A stretch of 48,673 nucleotides of DNA from an uncultured Actinomycetes bacterium (GTDB lineage: Bacteria > Actinomycetota > Acidimicrobiia > Acidimicrobiales > Ilumatobacteraceae): assembly GCA_937876415.1 (NCBI GenBank), contig CALEHE010000340.1, positions 1 through 48,673 on the forward strand, read 5' to 3'. How positions within the stretch are numbered: the first letter of the stretch is position 1; the number at the start of each line of letters is the position of its first letter. The translations under genes were made by a program, and so were the position numbers. The notes under the pieces are model-generated. The model searched no databases, was not told the DNA's origin, and worked only from the letters and a program-made list of their open reading frames with translations. Below are positions 34,164 to 42,272 of this stretch, piece after piece.

Positions 34164-36548
34164 TCATTGGAACGACCGATACGAACTGCGTCCATTACGA
34201 ACCGAGAAACGTTTTTGTTCACGTTCAGACATCATGGGACCAAGTGGAAGTCGGGGACGAGGTCCACCTGGCGACTTTTCCCAGTTCTCAACGAGCCACC
34301 CGCGTTTGCGAGCGATGGCTGCAAGCCGTGTTTCTGGGTTCACAGCAACCGGGAACCCCACTGCTTCAAGCATCGGAAGGTCGCTACTTGAGTCGGCATA
34401 GGCAATTGACTCTTCGAGTCTGAGCCCTTCGGCAGCGCAATAGTCGGCCAACACTTGGGAGCGTGTTTCGCCTGTAGGCGGAACTTTGGCGAGTTCGCCT
34501 GAATACGTTCCATCGGGGCGAATCGTCATTTCGGCGGCGACGATTTCATCGAAGAGTGGTCGCAGACCTTCGACGGCGAAGCTCATGGCGCCGGTAATCA
34601 AGATTGTGCGGTGACCAAGTGCGCGGTGCTCGCGAACACGACGAAGGCCGGCTGGGAAACTCTTGGTCATGATGAGTTGTGCGAGAAGTTCGCGTGAGTC
34701 TTCTTCGATTTGTTCAACCGGAGCATCTTCGTAACGGCGATAGAAGTAACGCAAGAAGTCAGATCGATCTTTGCGATCCATCGACAACAAGTTGGGTGCT
34801 TCCCTCATTGTGCGCAAGACATAACGCACCCGTTCGGGCGAATTGAGTCGACGTGTCGCAAGCCATGAATAGCTCTCAACCACGTTGCTTGAGATCAGCG
34901 TGTTCTCAAGGTCGAAGGCAGCGACGTGGCGTTTGGGATCAAGGATCTGCTTGCGCAGGCGATCACTGCGGTCAAGTGTGCTCTTGCCTGGTGTTGTCTT
35001 GACTCGGCTATGCAAGACAATCGACGGAAGGTGAATGGTCGAGATGTAGGTGGGCCAATGAACAACTCGAGGATCAAGGCAAAAAGTCGCGCGATCATGC
35101 GCATCAAGTTGATCATTGATTGCGAGAAGATTGTCGACTGAATAAATGGCCTCGCACTCGGTGTACAGGCCGTACAGTTCAACGTATTCAAGTGCTCTTT
35201 CGATCTCACTGCGCTTATCTTCGAGTTTGGCTGACCAATTCGCTTGGGTGCCGCGCAACGGCAGTGCCTGTAAAACCTTTTCACTCTTGGTGATTAACGA
35301 CTGAGCGCGGTTGAGTTGCTTCTCGACTTTTCCACGACCCGGGAATTTCCAGTCGGCAACAACGATGGGTTGACCTTCAGAGTCGTAGATGGGGTGTTCA
35401 GTGAACCAATCGCGAACATTGTCAACGAGAGTTCGGTACTTCAGCGGATTAGTTGAACCGCTGGCGACTTGAGTGATGTGCGGTGCATCTTTTGGACCAA
35501 GGGCTGCCACCGCAATGATTGCAGCAACCACAATGTCAACCGGAATAACGTCAACAGTTCCTTCTGGTACTCCAGGGAATTGATCAAGTAAGCCACGGGC
35601 ATACGAGATGATGACCGGTTCGGCCATACGGAAACCACGAATCCAACCCGGTGATGGTTCGGCCAATGCAGATTCAATAATTGAAGGTCGCACAATGCTG
35701 ACGGGCACAGAACCTTTGGTTTCGTGAAGTGCTTGTTCGCCTAATGCCTTGGTGAACGCATAGGCGTCGGGCCAGCCGACACTTGCGGCGCGTGAACGAC
35801 CCGCTTCAACGAGTTGGTCTTTTACCCATCGTTCACGGTTTTGCTCAGTCTTTTCGGCGAGAGCGGGTGCACCGGCGGCACCAAGTTCTGACCGCGCAGC
35901 AACACGAAATTTCTGCAATTGATCGGGCATACGACTGGCTGCTTCGGCGTCGCCATGTAAACGACGTGCTGCACTGACTTCGGTTTTCCAGTTGAGCCCA
36001 ATATCAAATGGTCCAGCACTTACTAGTTGTTCTGGTGCAGTGCCGCGCCGGTTGCCAGCGACGTAACACGTACTCACTGCAACGAGGTGCGGAAAAGTTC
36101 CATCTGTTCGCGGACCAACACGATTGACTAATTCAGCGATTCGCATCGGTCCGAGCAAGTTGACTTCGACAGCGCTGTCGAGCGGAGAGTCAAATGAAAC
36201 ACTTGCAGCCGAGTGGATAATGGTGTCGCATGAGGCAAACGTTTTGGCATCTTCTTCTGACAATCCAAGTCCGTCAGTTCCGACGTCGCCAGCGACAACG
36301 CTGACACGACGTTTCATCGTGGCATCGAATTCGGGTCCAAGAGCAGCACGCAGGCGATCAAATGCATCATTCTTGAAAATCTCTCGTCGCACGCGCTCGG
36401 CCGCGGCAGTACGGCGACCGTTACGAACCAGTAGCACGACTTCGCAATCAGGAACACTGAACAGCAAACGCTCAACGAGAGCGGTGCCCACAAAACCGGT
36501 CGCCCCGGTGACTGCGATGCGTTTGCCGCGAAGATTTTCGGAAATCAC
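34164..36548 (-). CDS. Acyl-CoA reductase-like SDR fused to an HAD-IB domain
   Basis: This 794-residue two-part enzyme begins with an extended SDR domain of the male-sterility/fatty acyl-CoA reductase type (~1-400): the NADPH motif TGATGFVGTALVE and catalytic Tyr263-x3-Lys267 in YAFTK. A linker (~400-540) precedes an HAD-IB-like domain (~541-760) with motif I AFDLENTL (Asp546, but Glu548 where Asp is usual), motif II TGAMSF and motif III AYADSSSDLPMLEAVG. It probably reduces a fatty acyl-thioester to an aldehyde or alcohol. The HAD role is unknown. The start is GTG 36548, placed six bases after a TATAAC box. It is the first gene of the TetR-controlled operon. Confidence 0.87.
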   Translation of the reverse strand: MISENLRGKRIAVTGATGFVGTALVERLLFSVPDCEVVLLVRNGRRTAAAERVRREIFKNDAFDRLRAALGPEFDATMKRRVSVVAGDVGTDGLGLSEEDAKTFASCDTIIHSAASVSFDSPLDSAVEVNLLGPMRIAELVNRVGPRTDGTFPHLVAVSTCYVAGNRRGTAPEQLVSAGPFDIGLNWKTEVSAARRLHGDAEAASRMPDQLQKFRVAARSELGAAGAPALAEKTEQNRERWVKDQLVEAGRSRAASVGWPDAYAFTKALGEQALHETKGSVPVSIVRPSIIESALAEPSPGWIRGFRMAEPVIISYARGLLDQFPGVPEGTVDVIPVDIVVAAIIAVAALGPKDAPHITQVASGSTNPLKYRTLVDNVRDWFTEHPIYDSEGQPIVVADWKFPGRGKVEKQLNRAQSLITKSEKVLQALPLRGTQANWSAKLEDKRSEIERALEYVELYGLYTECEAIYSVDNLLAINDQLDAHDRATFCLDPRVVHWPTYISTIHLPSIVLHSRVKTTPGKSTLDRSDRLRKQILDPKRHVAAFDLENTLISSNVVESYSWLATRRLNSPERVRYVLRTMREAPNLLSMDRKDRSDFLRYFYRRYEDAPVEQIEEDSRELLAQLIMTKSFPAGLRRVREHRALGHRTILITGAMSFAVEGLRPLFDEIVAAEMTIRPDGTYSGELAKVPPTGETRSQVLADYCAAEGLRLEESIAYADSSSDLPMLEAVGFPVAVNPETRLAAIARKRGWLVENWEKSPGGPRPRLPLGPMMSEREQKRFSVRNGRSSYRSFQ

Positions 36549-36554
36549 AGTTCA

Positions 36555-36588
36555 GTTATAACACGGTTCTCTACCAATTGGTAGAGAA
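36555..36588 (-). promoter_or_regulatory. Promoter and 22-base palindromic TetR operator of the lipid operon
   Basis: On the minus strand TATAAC (36555-36560) stands six bases before the GTG at 36548. The bases 36567-36588 are a perfect 22-base palindrome (half site TTCTCTACCAA). It covers the -35 region of the operon promoter and lies 49 bases before the divergent TetR start. This is the expected arrangement for TetR-family repression and autoregulation. Confidence 0.75.
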
Positions 36589-36637
36589 ATCTGAGAAAAT
36601 CGGGATTCTTGGTCGAATGGGCTGGTAGGAATAGGGA

Positions 36638-37261
36638 ATGGCCAGTCGCCCAGTGAGCCCAAATCGACGCGGAGATACCCGTGAACGCATCCTCGAGAGC
36701 GCCACGATTCTGTTCGGGACCAGGGGTTTTGATGCAGTCAGCCTCGATCACATTGCATCTGAAGTCGGGGTTGCTAAACAAACTTTGTTGTACTGGTTCG
36801 CTTCGAAAGATGAGCTCATGCAGGCAGTTCTCGCCAATATGGCGGGTGAGTTAACCGTTGTCGTTGAGGCGGCAATGCGGGCGGCACCTGATGATCCTCT
36901 TGATCGCCTCGAAGCCGTCGTCCACGCTGTCTTTCGGTCCGCGGTCCGTCGACCGGCTTTGCTGGGGTTATTGCGTGAGTTGAGTCGGCTACCCGATGGC
37001 GCAACTGGTTACATGACCGATCATTTACATCCGCTGGTTGATCGAGCGGTGAGTTGGATGCAATCAGAAATGGATCGAGGTCGACTCCGTCAAGGTAATC
37101 CGGCCATCATCGTGGCGATGGTGTACGCGACCGTGACCGGAATCGCGACCGAACCAGAAGCATTGCGCGTCGTGGGCTGGCAACAAGACATTGCTGGATT
37201 GCGCAATCTGCGCCATGAGATGACGCTCTTCTTGCGCGCGGCTTTAACGCCCAACTCGTAA
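36638..37261 (+). CDS. TetR-family transcriptional regulator
   Basis: This is a 207-residue homodimeric repressor-type protein. The N-terminal helix-turn-helix (~10-60) reads TRERILESATILFGTRGFDA, then VAKQTLLYWFASKDEL. The C-terminal all-helical ligand domain (~65-200) is unassigned. The ATG at 36638 has AGGA seven bases upstream. The gene is divergent from the acyl-CoA reductase operon, with a perfect 22-base palindrome between them, so it most likely represses that operon and itself until an acyl-CoA or similar lipid ligand binds. The ligand is inference. Confidence 0.92.
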   Translation: MASRPVSPNRRGDTRERILESATILFGTRGFDAVSLDHIASEVGVAKQTLLYWFASKDELMQAVLANMAGELTVVVEAAMRAAPDDPLDRLEAVVHAVFRSAVRRPALLGLLRELSRLPDGATGYMTDHLHPLVDRAVSWMQSEMDRGRLRQGNPAIIVAMVYATVTGIATEPEALRVVGWQQDIAGLRNLRHEMTLFLRAALTPNS

Positions 37262-37263
37262 CT

Positions 37264-38355
37264 TCAGTGAACGGTATTGCGACGCCGACGGCTGTGGCGT
37301 TCGCGAGCGAGATCAACGAGACGATCAATGAGATCTGAGTAGTTCAATCCCGAGGCCATCCAGAGTTTCGGGTACATCGAGATCGGTGTAAATCCGGGCA
37401 TGGTGTTCACTTCGTTGCATAAGAAACCACGGCCATTTTCTTCAAAGAAGAAATCAACACGAGCGAGACCTTCGCCACGAAGTGCTTGAAAAACTTCAAT
37501 GGCGAGTTGACGTACTTGCGAACTTTGATCCTCGGTCAGTGGCGCTGGAATCATCAGTTGTGCACCATCGCTGAGGTACTTGTCTTCGTAGTCGTAGAAC
37601 TCGTGTCCGGGAACAATTTCGCCAGCAACACTTGCCTGCGGTCGATGACTACCAAGAACAGCAACTTCAATCTCGCGACCGACAATGGCTTCCTCAAACA
37701 CGATCCATTCGTCGTAGGTCATGGCAAAATTGGCGGCGCCTTGCAGTTCAGCAACGTCCTGGGCCTTGCTCACGCCAACCGAAGACCCCATATTCGCAGG
37801 CTTGACAAAGATGGGGTAGTGAAGTTCGGCGGCGATTTGTTCAAGTCGTGATGGAGAAATGTCGCTATCGCGCACGGCGACATAACGCGGTTGTGCAATG
37901 CCGTGTCGGGCCAACACATCTTTTGATAGGGCTTTATCCATACCAACTGCTGACGCCAAGACTCCTGCTCCGACATACGGGACATCAAGCAGTTCAAGAA
38001 GTCCTTGCACTGTGCCGTCTTCGCCCAGAGGTCCGTGCAGTAGTGGCATGACGACGGTTGCGCCACTAGCCGATGCGGCACTCAGCGCAAGGGCTGACGA
38101 CACTGATCGACCAGAAGCCTCGAGTTGAGCAGGGATAGCGTCGGGGCCCTGATCGAGCGCAGCCATGGCTGACTCGGCCAGATGCCATTGTCCAGTTCGG
38201 TCAATACCAAGAGCAGTGACGGTGTAGCGATCAGGATTGACGGCTTTCATGACATGGGCAGCTGTTGAACAACTCACATCGTGTTCGGCCGATTGGCCTC
38301 CGAAGATAATGACGAGATTGATGCGGTCGGTCCCGCTGCTCTCATTTTGGCCCAC
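37264..38355 (-). CDS. ddl: D-alanine--D-alanine ligase
   Basis: This ATP-grasp enzyme (363 residues) joins two D-alanines for peptidoglycan synthesis in the cytoplasm. Motifs are IIFGGQSAEHDVS at the N-terminus, PLLHGPLGEDGTVQG, the ATP-binding VKPANMGSSVGVSK and the metal-binding EVNTMPGFTPISMYP. The frame is open to ATG 38382, but GTG 38355 has TATCGT exactly six bases upstream and gives MGQNESSGTDRINLV. I prefer the GTG and a leaderless transcript. It is convergent with the TetR gene (two bases apart) and divergent from the winged-helix-like gene. Confidence 0.95.
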   Translation of the reverse strand: MGQNESSGTDRINLVIIFGGQSAEHDVSCSTAAHVMKAVNPDRYTVTALGIDRTGQWHLAESAMAALDQGPDAIPAQLEASGRSVSSALALSAASASGATVVMPLLHGPLGEDGTVQGLLELLDVPYVGAGVLASAVGMDKALSKDVLARHGIAQPRYVAVRDSDISPSRLEQIAAELHYPIFVKPANMGSSVGVSKAQDVAELQGAANFAMTYDEWIVFEEAIVGREIEVAVLGSHRPQASVAGEIVPGHEFYDYEDKYLSDGAQLMIPAPLTEDQSSQVRQLAIEVFQALRGEGLARVDFFFEENGRGFLCNEVNTMPGFTPISMYPKLWMASGLNYSDLIDRLVDLARERHSRRRRNTVH

Positions 38356-38361
38356 GGTTAG

Positions 38362-38367
38362 ACGATA
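38362..38367 (-). promoter_or_regulatory. -10 box of ddl, leaderless type
   Basis: Minus-strand TATCGT is followed by CTAACC and then the GTG at 38355, so the predicted first base is the start codon. Confidence 0.45.
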
Positions 38368-38442
38368 GTGCGCTAGGACCATCCATAAAGGCAGGCAATA
38401 GGTAAGTCACCAACGAACCTGACGCACTAGATTTGACGGCGT

Positions 38443-39072
38443 ATGGCACGGTCACAGTCAAATAGTTCAGATCCCAAGTTTCTCACCCATCACGCTTTGC
38501 GAATTAAGGGCTTCTCCAAGAGCGACACCTTGTCCGAAATCGTGGCTCTTGATGTCGATGTCGTCGAGAAGCATTTACAGGATCTGCAGGCTGAAGAGAT
38601 GGCGATGTTCCGGGAGGCTCGTTCCTTGTGGCAGCTAACTCCCGCTGGTCGGGCTGCTCACCCCGAAGCCTTAGCCAAAGATGTTGCTGGTCTCGATCTC
38701 GCTGCATTGAAGCCGCACTACCACAACTTCCTCGAAATCAATGACACGTTTAAGCATCTGTGTGGCGACTGGCAATTGCGCGATGGAGCGCCCAACGATC
38801 ACTCTGATGACAAGTACGACCAAGAGATCATCAAGCGACTAGTAACTCTTCATACGGCTGCCGCGCCGGTGGTCTCGTCGATGGCAACAATCATCCCTCG
38901 CTTGTCGCCGTACGTGCCCCGACTTGATTCAACCTGCAAGTTGGTTGTGGGTGGCGCGAACAACATGTTTACGGGAGTCATGTGTGGGTCATTCCACGAT
39001 GTTTGGATGGAGCTTCACGAAGATCTCATTTTGTCCCAAGGCATCGATCGTGCCGCTGAGGGTTCCTTCTAA
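38443..39072 (+). CDS. Uncharacterised protein with a winged-helix-like N-terminus
   Basis: I do not recognise a characterised family. The 209-residue protein starts with a helix-turn-helix-like region (~12-75; ALRIKGFSKSDTLSEIVALD, then LWQLTPAGRAAH, as in MarR-like winged helices). The remainder is mostly helical and polar, with HYHNFLEINDTFKHLCGDWQ and FHDVWMELHEDLI. A DNA-binding role is possible but unproven. A TAGATT box lies nine bases before the ATG. Its stop overlaps the dapA start, so it is probably the first gene of the dapA-RNase J transcript. Confidence 0.8.
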   Translation: MARSQSNSSDPKFLTHHALRIKGFSKSDTLSEIVALDVDVVEKHLQDLQAEEMAMFREARSLWQLTPAGRAAHPEALAKDVAGLDLAALKPHYHNFLEINDTFKHLCGDWQLRDGAPNDHSDDKYDQEIIKRLVTLHTAAAPVVSSMATIIPRLSPYVPRLDSTCKLVVGGANNMFTGVMCGSFHDVWMELHEDLILSQGIDRAAEGSF

Positions 39073-39971
39073 TGGCCCGCTTCGGACGGGTGATCACTGC
39101 AATGGTGACGCCATTTGATGCAAGTGGTGCACTCGATCTTGATGGAGCACGTCGGTTAGCCCGTTGGCTTCAAGACAACGGCAACGACGCCTTGGTTATC
39201 GCTGGCACAACTGGCGAAGCACCGGTGCTCACTGACGATGAGCGATTGAGTTTGTTTGCTGCAGTCACCGAAGCAGTCACGATTCCAGTCATCGCCGGAA
39301 CTGGCACTAACGACACACTGCATTCGATTCATATGACAAAAGAAGCCACCAAGTTGGGTGTTGCCGGTCTGTTGGTCGTGGCTCCTTATTACAACCGTCC
39401 ACCGCAGTCGGGTATTGAGGCTCATGTACGCGCCGTTGCCGCCGCTTCTGATTTACCAGTTGTTGTCTATGACATCCCTGCGCGCACTGGTCGCAAAATC
39501 AGCACGTCAACCTTGTTGAAGTTGGCCCATGATGTAAAGAATGTCGTTGCGCTCAAAGACGCTGCAGGTAATCCTGCCGAAACGGCCAATGTCATCGCGA
39601 ATGCGCCAACTGGTTTTGAGGTGTACAGCGGAGACGATGGATTGACTCTGCCATTGATGGCGGTAGGTGCAGTTGGCGTGATTGGTGTGGCAACACACTG
39701 GGCCGCTCAAGATCATCAACGCATGTTTGATTGTTGGGAAGTCGGCGACACCGCTGGGGCAATCGCCATTAACCAGACGTTGCTCGAAAGTTTCGCGTTC
39801 GAGACTGGCGATGAATCACCTAACCCGATTCCGAGCAAGGTGATGATGAATCTGCTCGGACTGAATGTGGGTCAATGTCGTTTACCGATGGGTCCGCCAG
39901 CAGACTTTGTTGCTGAGAAAGCCAAGACAGTCTTGGCTAATTTGCAAGCTTCCCGTCAGCGAGTTTCCTGA
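39072..39971 (+). CDS. dapA: 4-hydroxy-tetrahydrodipicolinate synthase
   Basis: This TIM-barrel enzyme (299 residues) condenses pyruvate with aspartate semialdehyde, the first committed step to diaminopimelate and lysine. Seen motifs are AGTTGEAPVL, VAPYYNRPPQSG, the active-site Tyr in VVYDIPARTG, the Schiff-base Lys in VVALKDAAGN and the YSGDDGLTLP loop. The ATG at 39072 shares one base with the preceding stop, and its own stop shares one base with the RNase J start. This indicates tight coupling. The product feeds peptidoglycan synthesis, in keeping with ddl nearby. Confidence 0.96.
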   Translation: MARFGRVITAMVTPFDASGALDLDGARRLARWLQDNGNDALVIAGTTGEAPVLTDDERLSLFAAVTEAVTIPVIAGTGTNDTLHSIHMTKEATKLGVAGLLVVAPYYNRPPQSGIEAHVRAVAAASDLPVVVYDIPARTGRKISTSTLLKLAHDVKNVVALKDAAGNPAETANVIANAPTGFEVYSGDDGLTLPLMAVGAVGVIGVATHWAAQDHQRMFDCWEVGDTAGAIAINQTLLESFAFETGDESPNPIPSKVMMNLLGLNVGQCRLPMGPPADFVAEKAKTVLANLQASRQRVS

Positions 39972-41632
39972 TGGCCGCCCCGGTCCGCGTGGCCTTTTTA
40001 GGAGGCCTTGGCGAGATCGGTCGCAACTGTATGGTCATCGAACAAGATGACAAGTTGTTACTCATTGACTGCGGTTTGATGTTCCCTGATGCCGACATGC
40101 ATGGCATTGATTTGGTTCTTCCCGACTTCACCTGGCTTCGTGAAAACGCTGATCGAGTTGTTGCATGTGTGGCGACGCATGGTCATGAGGATCATGTTGG
40201 AGGACTGCAGTATTTGCTACGCGATCTCAGCTTTCCGGTCTATGGCTCAGACGTCACCCTCGGGCTTGCGAAGAATCGCATTGAGGAAGCTGGTCTTCTG
40301 GGCAAAACCGAACTCATCGTTGTGCGCGATGGCGAGCGACGAATGATTGGCCCGTTTGATGTTGAGTTCATTCCGGTCACGCACTCGGTGCCGCATGCGT
40401 TTGCAATTGCCGTTCATACGCCGCAAGGAGTCATCCTGCACTCTGGCGATTTCAAATTAGACCTGACACCAGTCGATGGTCGCCGAACCGACTTGGCTCG
40501 CATTGGCTCAATTGCAACAAACGAAGGTATTCGTTTGTTGCTGTGCGATTCAACGAACGCTGAAGAACATGGTCATGCGCCGAGCGAAACGTCAATTAGT
40601 GGCGTGTTGTGGTCGCTGTTTCACGAACATCGCGATCGGCGAATCATCACCGCAAGTTTTGCGAGCCACATTCATCGCATCCAGCAGATCATTGATGCCG
40701 CAGTTGAAACCGGTCGCAAAGTTGCGACGATGGGTCGTTCAATGCAAAAGAATGTTCGTATGGCGCGCGATCTAGGGGTCTTGCGAGTTCCTGATGACAC
40801 CTTGATTGATATTGAACAAGCAGATGATTATCCGCCCCACAAGGTGTGCATTATCTCGACCGGCAGTCAAGGTGAACCGATGTCAGCGTTGTCTTTGATG
40901 GCGCGTGGTGACAGCAAGTGGCTCAAGGTCGGCGAACGTGATGCAGTGATTTTGTCAAGTCACGCAATTCCAGGAAACGAAACCAATGTCACCCGAGTGA
41001 TTGATGGTTTGTTGCGGCTTGGCGCAGAAGTCGTACACTCCGGAATCGCTGATGTTCACGCAACGGGTCACGCTCAGGCCGATGAACTAAAAACGTACTT
41101 GTCAATTGTGAAACCCGAGTTCTTTGTTCCGGTCCATGGTGAATATCGCCATCTCGTCGCCCATGCCAAACTCGGTATTTTGATGGGCGTTGCGAAAGAC
41201 AATGTCTTGCTTTGTGAAGACGGCGATGTTGTTGAGTTATCGGATGAGGGACTCGAACACGCCAACCGAATTCCGGCCGGATATTTGTATGTTGACGGAA
41301 TTGTGGGCGATGTCGGTCAAGGAGTTTTGCGTGATCGCAAGGTCTTGGCCGAAGAAGGCGTTGTTGTCGTAGTTGTGACTGTCGATGTTGGTTCGGGCAA
41401 GGTGCTCACTGGCCCCGAAATCATCACGCGTGGTTGGGTGTATGCGCCCGAAGCCGAAGATCTACTTGATGAAGCCTGCGATGTTGTTGCGGCCGCAGTT
41501 GAGAAAGCACTTGCCGAAGGAGTGCGTAGTCCGGAAGCACTTGAAAAAGATGTGCGTCGCGCAGCAGGTCGGTTTGTGAACGAACGTACGAAGCGACGAC
41601 CGATGATCGTGCCAGTTGTCATGGAGGCGTAA
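39971..41632 (+). CDS. rnj: Ribonuclease J
   Basis: This is a metallo-beta-lactamase/beta-CASP ribonuclease (553 residues) for mRNA decay and rRNA maturation, with 5'-exonuclease and endonuclease activities in the family. The zinc-binding motif THGHEDHVGG lies at residues ~62-71. Other motifs are HSGDFKLD, LLCDSTNAE, FASHIHRIQQI and, in the beta-CASP part, ISTGSQGEPMSAL and SSHAIPGNE. The C-terminal domain is present. Placement after dapA is a common actinobacterial arrangement. Translation is coupled to dapA through an overlapping TGATG. Confidence 0.96.
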   Translation: MAAPVRVAFLGGLGEIGRNCMVIEQDDKLLLIDCGLMFPDADMHGIDLVLPDFTWLRENADRVVACVATHGHEDHVGGLQYLLRDLSFPVYGSDVTLGLAKNRIEEAGLLGKTELIVVRDGERRMIGPFDVEFIPVTHSVPHAFAIAVHTPQGVILHSGDFKLDLTPVDGRRTDLARIGSIATNEGIRLLLCDSTNAEEHGHAPSETSISGVLWSLFHEHRDRRIITASFASHIHRIQQIIDAAVETGRKVATMGRSMQKNVRMARDLGVLRVPDDTLIDIEQADDYPPHKVCIISTGSQGEPMSALSLMARGDSKWLKVGERDAVILSSHAIPGNETNVTRVIDGLLRLGAEVVHSGIADVHATGHAQADELKTYLSIVKPEFFVPVHGEYRHLVAHAKLGILMGVAKDNVLLCEDGDVVELSDEGLEHANRIPAGYLYVDGIVGDVGQGVLRDRKVLAEEGVVVVVVTVDVGSGKVLTGPEIITRGWVYAPEAEDLLDEACDVVAAAVEKALAEGVRSPEALEKDVRRAAGRFVNERTKRRPMIVPVVMEA

Positions 41633-42181
41633 TTGTTGCGTCGGTTGATTGTTGCTGTGTCAAGTGTGTTGCTCGTCGTTTCATCTTGTGGAAACGACTC
41701 AACGGCGCCCACTACTGCTGGTTTGCGCCTGGATCAGATTGAGGATGCTCTTGACGCGGTTGAAGAAGTAGCGGGACCAAACCTGAACTTGTTTGAAGTT
41801 AACGCGACAACTGAATTGGTCAATATCTTTGTGGCGACTGATCTTGATGGTGTGCCAAACGACGATGGACTTCCCGACGCGGTTCAGCGTTTCGTCTTTA
41901 CCGAAAGAGATGGCCTCGAAATTGATCCTGAGTTAGTTGGGGCAAATGGACCAACTTTTCAACGATCGGTTCTTGATTACGACCCGACAACGATTTTGAA
42001 CAAGGTGTTAGCAGAACTACCAAATTCAACGCCCCAGATGTTTGTCATCACGGCTGCGGGTACCGCCGAGGCTTCCTCGGGGATGGTTCAGTACCGGTTG
42101 TTGATGCTGTCCACGCAGGGTGGCCAAATGTCGGTCGTTCTCACGAACGCTGGTGAAATTGTGGGAACCGACGCCGAATAA
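41633..42181 (+). CDS. Small lipoprotein of unknown function
   Basis: This 182-residue protein has a short basic start (MLRRL), a hydrophobic signal and a lipobox VVSSC at residues ~15-19, so it is probably an exported lipoprotein. The mature part shows no domain I recognise. It is acidic and mixed alpha/beta in character. The TTG at 41633 directly follows the RNase J stop and has GGAGG five bases upstream. The next TTG is an alternative. It lies between RNase J and FtsK. Confidence 0.75.
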   Translation: MLRRLIVAVSSVLLVVSSCGNDSTAPTTAGLRLDQIEDALDAVEEVAGPNLNLFEVNATTELVNIFVATDLDGVPNDDGLPDAVQRFVFTERDGLEIDPELVGANGPTFQRSVLDYDPTTILNKVLAELPNSTPQMFVITAAGTAEASSGMVQYRLLMLSTQGGQMSVVLTNAGEIVGTDAE

Positions 42182-42221
42182 TCGCCTCGGTCGTGAATTG
42201 TGTGCTTTTTGATGTGAGTAA

Positions 42222-42239
42222 TTCGGGGGTATGCCCGAA
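42222..42239 (+). terminator. Hairpin between the lipoprotein gene and ftsK
   Basis: TTCGGG and CCCGAA (6 base pairs) enclose a six-base loop, 41 bases after the lipoprotein stop. There is no T-run. An ATG in the loop (42231) opens the ftsK frame, but it is an unlikely start. Confidence 0.35.
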
Positions 42240-42272
42240 CGCATGTGCGCCTCATTGCTAGCGTTCAATGTG

